From assembly GCA_022559985.1 (NCBI GenBank), contig JAFJTR010000006.1, positions 434,001 to 498,000 of the forward strand: DNA of 64,000 nucleotides. The letters are read 5' to 3'. Positions 10,910 to 19,900 of this stretch are shown here, in pieces. Made by a program: the position numbers and the translations under genes. The notes beneath the pieces are model-generated. The model ran no database searches, was not told the origin of the DNA, and saw nothing but the letters and a program-made list of their open reading frames with translations. Each line of letters begins with the position of its first letter. Positions within the stretch are counted from its first letter, which is position 1. Source of the DNA: Parastagonospora avenae f. sp. tritici 18332-5. Taxonomy: Eukaryota; Ascomycota; Dothideomycetes; Pleosporales; Phaeosphaeriaceae.

Positions 10910-12637
10910 ATGGCGCCAACCGAAAAGCCGGTTCTGTTTCACTATCCGCCGTCAATATACTCCCATCGCGTCCTATGGTATCTCTGGCTTCGTGGCATCG
11001 CGTATGATCAGTGCATCCAGCCTCCAGTGATGCCGCGTCCAGATCTTGCTTCGATCGGCGTGGGCTACCGCAAGATTCCCATCATGGCGATTGGGAAAGA
11101 TGTCTACTGTGATTCGCGCCTCATCATCTCGAAGTTGGAGGAGTTGTATCCCGGTAGCAATCTCACGCCTTCCACTCCTGGAGGAAAAGGAATACGGAAG
11201 TTGTTCGAGAATCTCTCAGTTGATGGCGGTGTCTTCGCGAACGCGGTAAGGCTGATGCCGTACTGGAGCGACTCAGGACTGCTGCAGAACAAGGTCTTCC
11301 TCGACGATCGACAGAAGCTGTCGGGTGGGAGGCGGATGACGAAAGAGGCTATGGAGGCGGGGCGTCCGGATGGCTTACAGAACATTCGCCACATTTTTGA
11401 CATGTTTGAAAGCACGTTTCTTGCTGACGACCGGAAATGGATCTTGAGTACAAATGAGCCAACCGTTGCAGACATCGACGCAGTGTGGCCGTTTGAGTGG
11501 ATGATCATTGATCCATACATGAAAGAGTGCTTGCCTCAGCAGAACGTCAACGATAAAATCTACCCGAGAGTACATGCATGGGTTAGACGGTTCATAGATC
11601 TTGTGGAAGAGAAAAAGAAAGCATGTGCTGTACCTACAACGCTGGATGGAGAAGCTATGGCTAGCCGTACTATGAGTGCCTCGTCGCCTGCCGATGACAT
11701 TGGCTTCAGCACGGATGACCCACTCGACTTCAGAAGAAATGTCGAAGTCCAAGTTTCCCCCTCAGACTACGGACAGATGGGCGTCAGTGTTGGTAAGCTT
11801 GTCGGTCTGAGTACGAACGAGGTTGTCATCGAGAACGACAAAGGCCTGCACCTGCATTTCCCGCGCTGGAATTTCAGTATTAAGAAGGTCTCTAGTAGCA
11901 TTGCAAAAGCTCCATCTACTATCAGCGAAACAAAAACGATCCCTAAGATGCGTCTCATCTACCACCATCAGTCACCATACACGCGAAAAGCCTTCATGCT
12001 TGCCCACGAACTCGGCCTGGCAAAACACATCACGCTGCAAAAGGTTGTCGTATGTCCAGTACCAATTGCCGGCTGGAGCGACAACAACGACGACGTGTCC
12101 GTATTCAACCCCATGACCAAAATCCCGTGTCTAGTTCCGGATAATGTACCAGACGGTATCTACGATTCCAGAGTCATTTGCGAGTTTCTGGAGCATCTCG
12201 CATCCGTCACACGGAAAAAGGACGCGCGGTACTGGCAGTTACATACTCTACACGCATGCGCAGACGGCATAATGGACGCCGCCATACTCATCACGTACGA
12301 AGTACGCATCCGCGAGGAACGCAACCTGTACTTTGACGAGTGGGTCGAAGGCCAGAAGCAGAAGATTGTCCGTGGCTTGGATAGACTCCAAGTTGCAGCC
12401 AAGGACGGCATATTACCAGACCCAAGTTCTGCACCGCCAACGGCGGATGAGGTGGCTATCGCCGTAGCTATTGCTATGGCGGGCAACATGGGCCATTTGG
12501 GAATTGACTGGAGCAAGGGCAGGCCGGAATTGGAGACGTGGATGAGGAAGTGGGAGAGTCGGTCGAGTTTCCTAGCTACACCGCCGTTGAAGGAGTGGGG
12601 CGCCAGTGTGGATATCAAGACTGTTTCGAAAATGTAG
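10910..12637 (+). CDS. Double glutathione S-transferase-like fusion protein
   Basis: One uninterrupted frame of 575 residues. Module 1 (about 6-240) starts 'VLFHYPPSIYSHRVLWYLWLRG' and has 'YRKIPIMAIGKDVYCDSRLI', a GST N-terminal domain with its substrate-site loop, then a helical domain with 'NEPTVADIDAVWPFEWM'. A linker domain of about 290-335 ('PSDYGQMGVSVGKLVGLST...LHFPRWNF') is typical of a fungus-specific GST subfamily. Module 2 (about 347-570) restarts with 'MRLIYHHQSPYTRKAFMLAHE' and has 'MTKIPCLVPD' and 'YDSRVICEFLEHL', a second GST N-terminal domain and its helices. The ATG at 11948 could in principle begin a separate gene, but there is no stop between the modules. Each module has family members that stand alone. 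Function is presumably redox or conjugation chemistry. Confidence 0.8.
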   Translation: MAPTEKPVLFHYPPSIYSHRVLWYLWLRGIAYDQCIQPPVMPRPDLASIGVGYRKIPIMAIGKDVYCDSRLIISKLEELYPGSNLTPSTPGGKGIRKLFENLSVDGGVFANAVRLMPYWSDSGLLQNKVFLDDRQKLSGGRRMTKEAMEAGRPDGLQNIRHIFDMFESTFLADDRKWILSTNEPTVADIDAVWPFEWMIIDPYMKECLPQQNVNDKIYPRVHAWVRRFIDLVEEKKKACAVPTTLDGEAMASRTMSASSPADDIGFSTDDPLDFRRNVEVQVSPSDYGQMGVSVGKLVGLSTNEVVIENDKGLHLHFPRWNFSIKKVSSSIAKAPSTISETKTIPKMRLIYHHQSPYTRKAFMLAHELGLAKHITLQKVVVCPVPIAGWSDNNDDVSVFNPMTKIPCLVPDNVPDGIYDSRVICEFLEHLASVTRKKDARYWQLHTLHACADGIMDAAILITYEVRIREERNLYFDEWVEGQKQKIVRGLDRLQVAAKDGILPDPSSAPPTADEVAIAVAIAMAGNMGHLGIDWSKGRPELETWMRKWESRSSFLATPPLKEWGASVDIKTVSKM

Positions 12638-13365
12638 CTTACATGCTTGCGGCTGCAGGTACTGCAGGTGCTGCAGGCCAACACTCTGGTCAGCAGATGG
12701 TACGTCTTGTCAACGCTCGATGGGTATCGCACCAATAGCAACACACTGCACATATCCAATGCTCCATTCATGCCCGAAGCTCTTGGTTCACTCCACATTC
12801 CGGTTGTTGATATCCAGAGTGTGTTTGGACGCCTCAACGCCACCGTTCAAGCCAAGTGATGTCACGCATAATTTCCCGTGCGTGGCGTAAGGCGTCCCGC
12901 GCCGACGAAGGATAGGCCCGCCATATCTAACTCTATGTAGTCTTCCAGGCAAGATTATTGGCTCAGAGTCGGGTTTACCATCGGGTGAGGTGTAAGTATT
13001 TTGCGGGGTAGGAGTTGGTCCCTTCGTAGTTATGGATATCCAACACTTTCCTTGTCCAGTACGGGCAGGTATTAACACGGAGCAGCGATCCAAGACGCGG
13101 ACTTCATGCTACCTAGATCGTTTGTGGGAAAGATGTACATGCATACTTGATTTTGATGAATGTTATTGGGTCCTATGTGGGTTGGTAGGTCGTACGATGG
13201 CAGACGGTGGAACCGTGCGATGTTGTAATTTTGGCAGTAGAAGGCGCTGCCTTGCAGGTCCAACATGCAGAACTGTGCTCTTGGTGCGGAGTAGTGACCC
13301 CACAAGGACTCGGGACAAGATGGTGCGAAAAGACTGCAGTAATGTCAGTGTGGCAAAGATTTGTC
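12638..13365. other. Intergenic, nothing recognised
   Basis: Only short unsupported frames. The last part leads into the core promoter of the Cys-rich peptide gene. Confidence 0.5.
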
Positions 13366-13373
13366 TATATAAG
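13366..13373 (+). promoter_or_regulatory. TATA box of the Cys-rich peptide precursor gene
   Basis: TATATAAG lies 108 nt before the ATG at 13481 and is followed by a pyrimidine-rich leader (tcctccaccatcatcactga and beyond), a layout common in strongly expressed fungal secreted-protein genes. Confidence 0.6.
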
Positions 13374-13480
13374 ATCCATAGATCAGCGCGTTAAATACTT
13401 CCTCCACCATCATCACTGAGCGTCTCATCTCACCCTCACTTCAAGTAAACACCAAAGCCAAATATCTCCGACCAGTCATA

Positions 13481-13840
13481 ATGAGATTCATCGCCCCTCT
13501 CTTCACAACTCTCGCTCTCATGAGCACCGCTTTTGCGGCACCAACTGGTATTTTACCTTCTCCAATCCCATCCAACACCCAGTACTAACGGCCAGTTGCA
13601 GAATCCAACACCATCGAGGTCCGCGACTCGCAAACCAACGCCATCGTCGAAGGCCTCGTACGTCTCAATTACTGCATTGTACTCAGCTAGAGACGAAGAG
13701 GCTAACAACGCGAATAGGCAATCGACAAGAGACAAGTTTGCTACTGCTACGGAGGAACATGTACACCCGGCTGCCACGACAAAGTGAAGAGGCAAGTATG
13801 CTACTGCTACGGGGGTTTCTGCACACCAGGGTGTCATTAA
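13481..13840 (+). CDS. Kex2-processed Cys-rich repeat peptide precursor
   Basis: Three exons (13481-13547, 13602-13657, 13718-13840) give 81 residues; introns of 54 and 60 nt have CTAAC branch sites. The first acceptor is a tandem site (AG at 13595 or 13601), so 'VA' may be added. Residues 1-19 are a signal peptide ending 'STAFA'. A 27-residue leader ends with Lys45-Arg46. Two near-identical cores follow: 'QVCYCYGGTCTPGCH' (47-61) plus 'DKV', Lys65-Arg66, then 'QVCYCYGGFCTPGCH' to the stop. Each core has four Cys (C-x-C-x5-C-x3-C) and an N-terminal Gln that could become pyroglutamate. Dibasic sites at both cores fit Kex2 cleavage in the Golgi, as for pheromone-like or Kex2-repeat peptides. 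I recognise no named family; biological role unknown. A degenerate relative lies at 18097. Confidence 0.82.
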
Positions 13841-14426
13841 ATAGAACATCAAGGGCACAGGAATTTGAGTAACCTTGTCAAGTGTCCAAACAGCGGCATT
13901 GAGGTGCACAGTTAGCAGTCACGTGACATAGTCTCGTGTAACGTCGTACGCACAAAGGGATAAATATCTTTCCTTCACACAGCCTTAGAAGGACAGAAGC
14001 AATCAACACCAGTTACCCACAACCCCCCCTCGTGCGATGTCTACACCGTGCAAACCTTTCTGCCTCGCGCGTAAGTGCTGATAGCATTTGCTAGCTAGCA
14101 GGGAGCCCATTCAACATCAAGCTACAAATATCTGCAATTCTTAGCAATGAACAAAAAGCTGCAGGCTACTTCTAGATTCCACGCACGCAAGAACTTTTAA
14201 AATATGACACGAAGACTGTTGTATTTGCAGCCAAAAGATTGACCTATGTATGGTGATAGAGGATCTCAAGAATAACATCAGTGCATGATTTCACGAATTC
14301 TGAAACGCAATTAAAAAGAACAAAATGCAACGCCAGGCGTTAACATCAAGAAGAGCCTTATTTCAACTCTGAGATGCAGCGCGGCCTTGATAAGCCTAGT
14401 CTCATTCCAGCGAGCAGCAAAAACGC
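13841..14426. other. Intergenic with a possible small transcription unit
   Basis: Around 13964 there is a weak TATA-like gataaatat, then a leader and an ATG at 14038 opening 14 codons ('MSTPCKPFCLARKC') that overlap a GTAAGT donor. No convincing second exon was found, so no gene is claimed. Confidence 0.3.
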
Positions 14427-15165
14427 TCAAAGACGGTCCGGGAGTATCTTGTTCGGCCAATCGAGCCAGTCTGACCAATACGTGCTAAGGAACTGTCTGA
14501 TCTCAGGAATCAGTAGTTGACTAGCATTGCGTACGAGCCATATGTGACGTCTTCGATGGAGGAGAACCGCGTAGTTGCAAAGAATGATGAGCGCCTCAGG
14601 GTTTTGTTTTATAAGAAGTTTAGTGAAAACACCTGATAGCAAGATAGGCCATGCCCAAATCACGCCAGGATCACTCTCGGAAGATATCTCTTCAATTCAG
14701 GATGTAGACCGATAAATGAGCTGTAGACTCTCCATCGCTTCACGGCAAGCTTGCTCGGATTCTGGGCCCATATCAGCGTCGTTAATCAGGACGTGCAGTC
14801 GGTCAGCGACGAAAGTAGCTTGCTCATTGGATTGTAAAGAGGCAGCATGTAATGCGCGTTCCGCATGACGAAGCGGAGACGAAATGTTAGAGTGCATCAG
14901 CAACTGCCATGATTTGCTAATAACGGCACGCACACCCCGGTGAAGATCCAGATACGTAACAAACCTGTCCAAGAATGCACATGCATCCATTTCCGAGGCT
15001 GTGACTGCTTCCTCGAGGGTATGAAGACTGAGAAGGGTCGAGAATAGCAGCATAGGTGCACAACTATCAATCGTGATCTCGGGCATGGAATCATTAAAGG
15101 CGGCGCTATCCTCGTTGCCGTGTGATCCCAGACATTTAGATACGACGTATACATGAACACAGATT
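14427..15165 (-). pseudogene. Remnant of a Zn2Cys6-type transcription factor (C-terminal region)
   Basis: A minus-strand frame from about 15165 to 14427 reads through one in-frame TGA at 14699-14697. Before it: 'MPEITIDSCAPMLLFSTLLS' and 'LHRGVRAVISKSWQLLM'; after it: 'ESDPGVIWAWPILLSGVFTK', 'ALIILCNYAVLLHR' and 'WSDWLDWPNKIL'. The order and wording match the C-terminal regulatory half of the Upc2/sterol-uptake-like subclass of fungal zinc-cluster factors. No Cys6 DNA-binding domain or start could be found upstream before the solo LTR at 15290. It is therefore a truncated and nonsense-mutated relic. An intact copy would have been a candidate regulator of neighbouring genes, but that cannot be shown. 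Confidence 0.65.
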
Positions 15166-15289
15166 CAACAACATAAGTGAATTTCCCAACGCCCAATCTT
15201 CTTTGTGGCAGGGGTCTAAGCTTATGCGCAAATCTCCTAGAAGCTTTAGTGTCTAGCATAAGTTATGCTTGCGAGCAATAATGGGGGCA

Positions 15290-15503
15290 TGTTAGTAGCA
15301 CTTCGTCTGCAGCGCGATAGTTGCAGTAAGTGGGTGTACAATATTGTATGGTGGGGTTGATCAAGTTACGAGTGTATATTGTTGCAGATTGATGATGTTC
15401 TATCTATCGTACGAACGCGTTCATATACAGTTCTGCCGCGCACAGGCCTGCAGGCCTATGCATGAGCAGCTCACGTGATAATGAGGATTGCTATGTACGG
15501 ACA
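15290..15503. mobile_element. Solo LTR of an LTR retrotransposon (copy A), 214 bp
   Basis: The element begins TGTTAGTAGCAC and ends GTACGGACA, the TG...CA ends of an LTR. It is flanked on both sides by gggca (15285-15289 and 15504-15508), a perfect 5-bp target-site duplication. It matches copy B at 47886-48099 at 209 of 214 positions without gaps. There is no internal retroelement sequence, so it is a solo LTR left by recombination. An inner palindrome aggcctgcaggcct is shared by both copies. Confidence 0.92.
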
Positions 15504-15837
15504 GGGCACGTATTTTACCTACATACATTGAGGTTACAATACGTCATATTATGTATACGTGCAATGATCAGTGCGTATACGCTCCGCTTTCTGCGCTCAA
15601 GATTTTGACCGGTAGACTTCGTACAGGATCAATAGGAGGCACGCTACTAGCGTTTGGCTAACGCAACAAGGTAGATAGGAAACTAGATACGATTTGCGTC
15701 TCTTTGCACCTTTCATATAAAGATGCAAGCTTGCAGACTTCTTGTCCAGTATCTCTTCGCCTATTCTTTCGACCGACGTGTTCGCCAATTATCATTCCTA
15801 TTCGGCAAAATGAACGTCCCTTAAATTCCAGCTTCAG

Positions 15838-17541
15838 TGTGCGCTGAAAGCGCAATCCCATATCCTACGGTCTTCGGTGCTGAGATCCTAAATGTCTCCG
15901 CCAATCTTGTCCAAAACTACTATCAAGAAGTATCCGACCATTTCTTTATCCACAATCCTTCTATCAGTGTGAAGAACATTGACTACTGCAACATCACTGT
16001 CACATACACACATCCCGGCAAGAACGACAGAATCAACGTGGAGACATGGCTCCCAATGAACAACTGGAATGGACGGCTCCAGGCAGTTGGAGGTGGCGGC
16101 TGGCTGGCAGGCCGGCTGGCCGGTTTCAAGTATCATATGCTGCTATGGCTGGGGCTCTTGGAAACGGCTATGTTGCAACCACTACCGACGCGGGTCTCGG
16201 TATGAGCCTTACACCGGATCCATGGGATCTCAACAGTCCAGGAAATGCAGATTTGTATGCTCTCCAGAATCTTGCTTCCGTCTCTTTGAAGGATCAGGTA
16301 CGTACAAAAGACCTCGAGCTGTAGTGGCCATCACTAACCCTCCATTTTAGTCTGCCGTTGCGAAAGAACTCATCAAGGAATTCTATGGCCAGCCTGCGGA
16401 GTACTCATATTGGTCAGGTTGTTCACAAGGTGGCCGTCAAGGAATGATGCTTGCCCAGCGCTATCCAGAAGCGTATGATGGCATTGCTGCCTCTGCTCCA
16501 GCTCTTAATTGGGCCCGTCTTATACCAGCGCTTGCGTGGCCACAGGTTATGATGGAAACCATCAGGCAATTTCCTCCGAAATGCGAGTTAGACGCGCTTA
16601 CAGCTGGTGCCGTTGCAACTTGCGATCCCCAGGATAATGTCACCGATGGCATTATTAGCGACCCAGATGCCTGCTCCTTCGATCCTTTTTCTATGGTTGG
16701 CAAAATTGTCAATTGCAACCACGAAACTACCACGATTAGCACCGCAGCAGCTAACATCGCCAACCTTACCTGGACAGGGCCCCGAGAAACCAGTGGAGAT
16801 TTGTTCTTTTACGGTGTCGATTACCAGTCTCGACTTACCAGCACTGTAGATCCAACCTCCACTGAAGCTGGAGGCCAAGCGATGACAACTTGCAGTTCGA
16901 ACGGAACTTGCGTAGGAATACCTACCGGACTAGGAGAAGCCTGGCTGAAATTCATGGTCAAGAAGTACCCTAGTTGGGACTATTCTAAGATCGCCTCGGT
17001 CGAGGAATACGGACGCCTTTTTAAAGCTTCTGTGCAGGAGTTTGGAACAATCATTGGGACATTTGATACTGACGTCTCTGCATTTCGCGACGCGGGTGGA
17101 AAACTGATTACTTTTGATGGTATGGTGAGTCACAAGTCCAGAATATCCTCTTCTACCCTTGGAGTCTGTCGCGCATGCGTTGCTTTCATGCTGACCTGAA
17201 TGGCAATGAGGGCCGACACCATCATTTCCAGACAAGGAACCGACGAATACTACACTCGTGCCACAGAGCAGACGCCGGACATCAAGGACTTCTTCCGCTA
17301 CTTTGAAGTCTCAGCATTGAGGCACTGCAATGGTGGAGTGAGAGGACAGCCAACAGCAGCTTTCCAAGCACTCGTCGACTGGGTGGAGAAAGGCGTCCGT
17401 CCAGACACGCTGCCGATCAAATTCGAGGATACAAATGGGACACAGTACGAGAGGATACTGTGCCCTTATCCAGAGAAAACGCGCCTTGTGTCTGCCGACC
17501 TGGATGTGACAAAAGCGGAGTCTTATGAATGCGCTTTGTAA
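15838..17541 (+). pseudogene. Tannase/feruloyl esterase, frameshifted
   Basis: Coding starts near 15838 with '..CAESAIPYPTVFGAEIL'; no convincing ATG/signal exon was found upstream (TATAAAG near 15716, ATG at 15723 gives only a weak option). Conserved blocks follow: 'VTYTHPGKNDRINVETWLP', 'GRLQAVGGGGWLAGR', 'GALGNGYVATTTDAGLGM', 'WSGCSQGGRQGMMLAQRYPE' (Ser nucleophile with neighbouring Cys), 'FDGM/ADTII' (Asp) and 'SALRHCNGGVRG' (Cys next to His). Together these are the CS-D-HC motif of the family. An extra ctggccgg (16116-16123) duplicating the preceding bases breaks the frame. The intron at 16298-16350 is normal. The junction near 17124/17211 leaves frame off by one with canonical sites. 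The intact enzyme would hydrolyse plant phenolic esters outside the cell. Confidence 0.8.
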
Positions 17542-18096
17542 GAGCGTGCAACGCCAGGGTACCTAGGTGGATGTCTCAGTACGCAACTTTCACGGCATAC
17601 CCTTCAGACATCCTGACTCCTTAGAACTGGTCCTTACTGTTCCTGGCGGTACGCACCATGTCAGTCTGGCACCTCCGTTCACACGACACACTGTAAACTG
17701 CAACTCACTTCACTTCTCGTCATCTACTTAGTTATACGGTTGTGTATTTAATCGATCTGTAGAACTCCCTCAATACAAGGACCTTCTACCTCTTTCATGT
17801 CTGCACTTTGACCCTACACCCGGCAATTATGAGCCCGGTATCACCGCACTACGCTGAAGTACTCAAATAAGATTGTGGACTCTCTTGATTGTCATACCAG
17901 TTGTATACATTGTCCCAGAAATTTCCCTTTTCGCTACGCACCTGGTGTCGTCGCAACAATTAAGACCATTTCTCCTCTACCAAAGCCACGCTTCTAGCAC
18001 TTGTTAACTACACTTCACGTGGTGTACATTGATCAAGGGGATCATTCGCGTCACTGCACGCTCCTTGTCGTTACATACGGCGCTTCTGAGATCTAT
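17542..18096. other. Intergenic, nothing recognised
   Basis: No signal-peptide exon resembling the one at 13481 was found here for the peptide relic that follows. No other gene recognised. Confidence 0.5.
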
Positions 18097-18225
18097 CTAA
18101 CAACTTTTGAGATTAGAGCTTATTTTCTCTGCTATGGAGGAACATACACACCCAGCTGCCAGGCTAATGTGAAGGGGCAGGTGTGCTACTGCTACGGAGA
18201 GATCTGCACGCCATGCTGTGATTAG
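18097..18225 (+). pseudogene. Degenerate copy of the Cys-rich peptide precursor (last exon)
   Basis: The sequence aligns with the last intron end and last exon of the gene at 13481: a shared ctaacaac branch site, an AG acceptor at 18115-18116, and both peptide repeats up to a stop followed by the same atagA-type trailer. Repeat 1 reads 'YFLCYGGTYTPSC', having lost the first and third Cys. Repeat 2 reads 'QVCYCYGEICTPCCD', with all four Cys plus one more. The Lys-Arg before repeat 1 is deleted and that between repeats has become Lys-Gly. No upstream signal peptide exon is visible. I judge it a non-functional paralogue about 4.3 kb from its relative, on the same strand. Confidence 0.8.
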
Positions 18226-18301
18226 ATAGACAATTTCATAGACACGAGTTAGAGGATATATCTCGAGCTGCGGACTTCTACAAGTCTCAGCAAAAAACAA
18301 A

Positions 18302-19409
18302 TTAGCAGATATCCTCAACTTCTACTTCTGCTCCATCTCTCGGCCCAAGCTCACTTCTCAACGTCCGCCCAAAAAGCTCCTTTAGCATCTCAAAACACAC
18401 ACCGGTCAATGCTGCGTCATAGCGTCCCTTGCTCAACTCATCCCTAATGAATGCATGTTGGGCCCATGCGTGCTCGTAGAAGCTAAACGTGACACCCGCC
18501 TCGTGCAGGGTCTTGCGGATCAGATCGCGCCCCTCGGGAGGGACGTGATTGTCCAGTTTGCCGAAGATCATGAGGAGTTCGCCTTTGATGTCGCGGGCGC
18601 GGGAGAGGCTGTTGTCGGATTTACCGGCGCCTAGAGTGCGCGAGTGGATGTCGGTTGCGAAGTAGCAGATGGCGGAGTAGATGCGCGGGTCGAGGGCACA
18701 GCGGTAGGCGAGGTGGCCGCCTAGACACATTCCTGCGGGACATGAGTACGAATAGAATATGACAGGGTTGCGAGTTGTAGAGGAAGGAAAGGGGCAAATA
18801 CCAGTTGCGCCAACGCGTCCATTACACGTCTCCAATGCCAACAACGTATCGATACTCAACGTCGCGTCCTCATCGTATGCTTCGACTGTCTTCGTAATCT
18901 TCCACTCATTGCCCTTGTCGGTTCCCGGGCCGTCGTACGCGAGCGCCTCTGGGCCTGTGAATTCATGGTACGATGATGGTGCGGCGACAATATATCCTTG
19001 TGACGCGATTTGCCTGGCGAAGCGGGCGACGGGACCAGTCACTGGAAATTTGTGAGTATGGATTCAGGGCAGTGATTGAGTTCCAAACAGGGAAGGGACA
19101 CGTAATATAACGTGACATGCTATCCAAAAAATGTAGAGAATTGGAGATGTGAAAATGAGAATGGTGTAGCTTGACTTGTCCTTAAATAACCCGGAATCAA
19201 GCACACCTCGCGCATCTCACCTTGGTAGATCTCACTAAACACGACAACGCCAGGAAACTTGGCCTTAGGATAGTTCGGAATACTTGGGTGGAAGAGGAAG
19301 ATCCCTAGAAAGTCAGCTTGCCTTGTTCTTCCAAATTATTCCGATGCCACTCACTCATGTCACCACCCGCCTTGGTAGGAACGTCCTTGTGCGTCTCTGT
19401 GATGAGCAT
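18302..19409 (-). CDS. Dienelactone hydrolase family protein
   Basis: Four exons (19409-19355, 19304-19221, 19041-18802, 18732-18302) give 269 residues; introns of 50, 179 and 69 nt are GT-AG and keep frame. The start is 'MLITETHKDVPTKAGGDM'. An alpha/beta-hydrolase fold follows, with 'FPGVVVFSEIYQVTGPVARF' near residue 40. The nucleophile elbow 'GATGMCLGGHLAYR' holds the catalytic Cys typical of dienelactone hydrolases. The Asp lies in 'FGKLDNHVPPEGRDLI' and the His in 'AWAQHAFIRDE', completing the Cys-Asp-His triad. Bacterial relatives open dienelactones in aromatic breakdown; fungal substrates are mostly unknown. Its position beyond the esterase and monooxygenase would fit aromatic metabolism, but that link is inference. 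Confidence 0.9.
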
Positions 19410-19900
19410 CTTGTGATTCTGTGGTGTTTGCTAGCTTTGGGAGCTTTGGTGTTTTAGGAAGCTATGGGAGGAAGGTGGGGGTAGAGGGGCACCTTGTTGA
19501 TAGCTTGAAGGCACGGACCACTTCCGAGCAACACCTACAATTAAGGAATCTCAACTTCTAATGGTGGTTGCTTGGAAATTGTCTTTGGTTCTCGAGGAGG
19601 CCCAGATCACAAGTAGCACAAGAAGAGTTTGGAATTGTATCATCATTATTGGTCACTATCCTAGACACCCGTATCAGGGTATCAAAGCAACCATCCTCCT
19701 ATCCCCAATGCTCCTGCTCGTTTCGCAACATCTCGCGATGCAGACATAGCACCATGGTACTGGTATCACGGTAAATTTTCCTCATTATCTCCATCGCAAA
19801 TGCTTTTAGATAACTTTTGATCGTTGCGGAAATGCCAGTGTAGTCTATACGCCTGGCAAATGCGCACATGTCGTATGCCCTACCTTGTAAAAGACTTGCC
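19410..19900. other. Intergenic: promoter of the dienelactone hydrolase gene
   Basis: No gene recognised. It lies between the 5' end of the hydrolase and the 3' end of the deubiquitinase, both on the minus strand. Confidence 0.5.

Noticed and set aside
14038..14082. A 14-codon frame with two Cys (MSTPCKPFCLARKC) near the peptide gene
   Set aside because: It overlaps a splice-donor-like GTAAGT but no second exon or Lys-Arg site could be found, so a third peptide gene is not supported.
15723..15836. An upstream exon with ATG 15723 as the start of the tannase gene
   Set aside because: It can be spliced in frame only with a weak GTGTTC donor and no branch site, and the leader is a poor signal peptide; left as unresolved.
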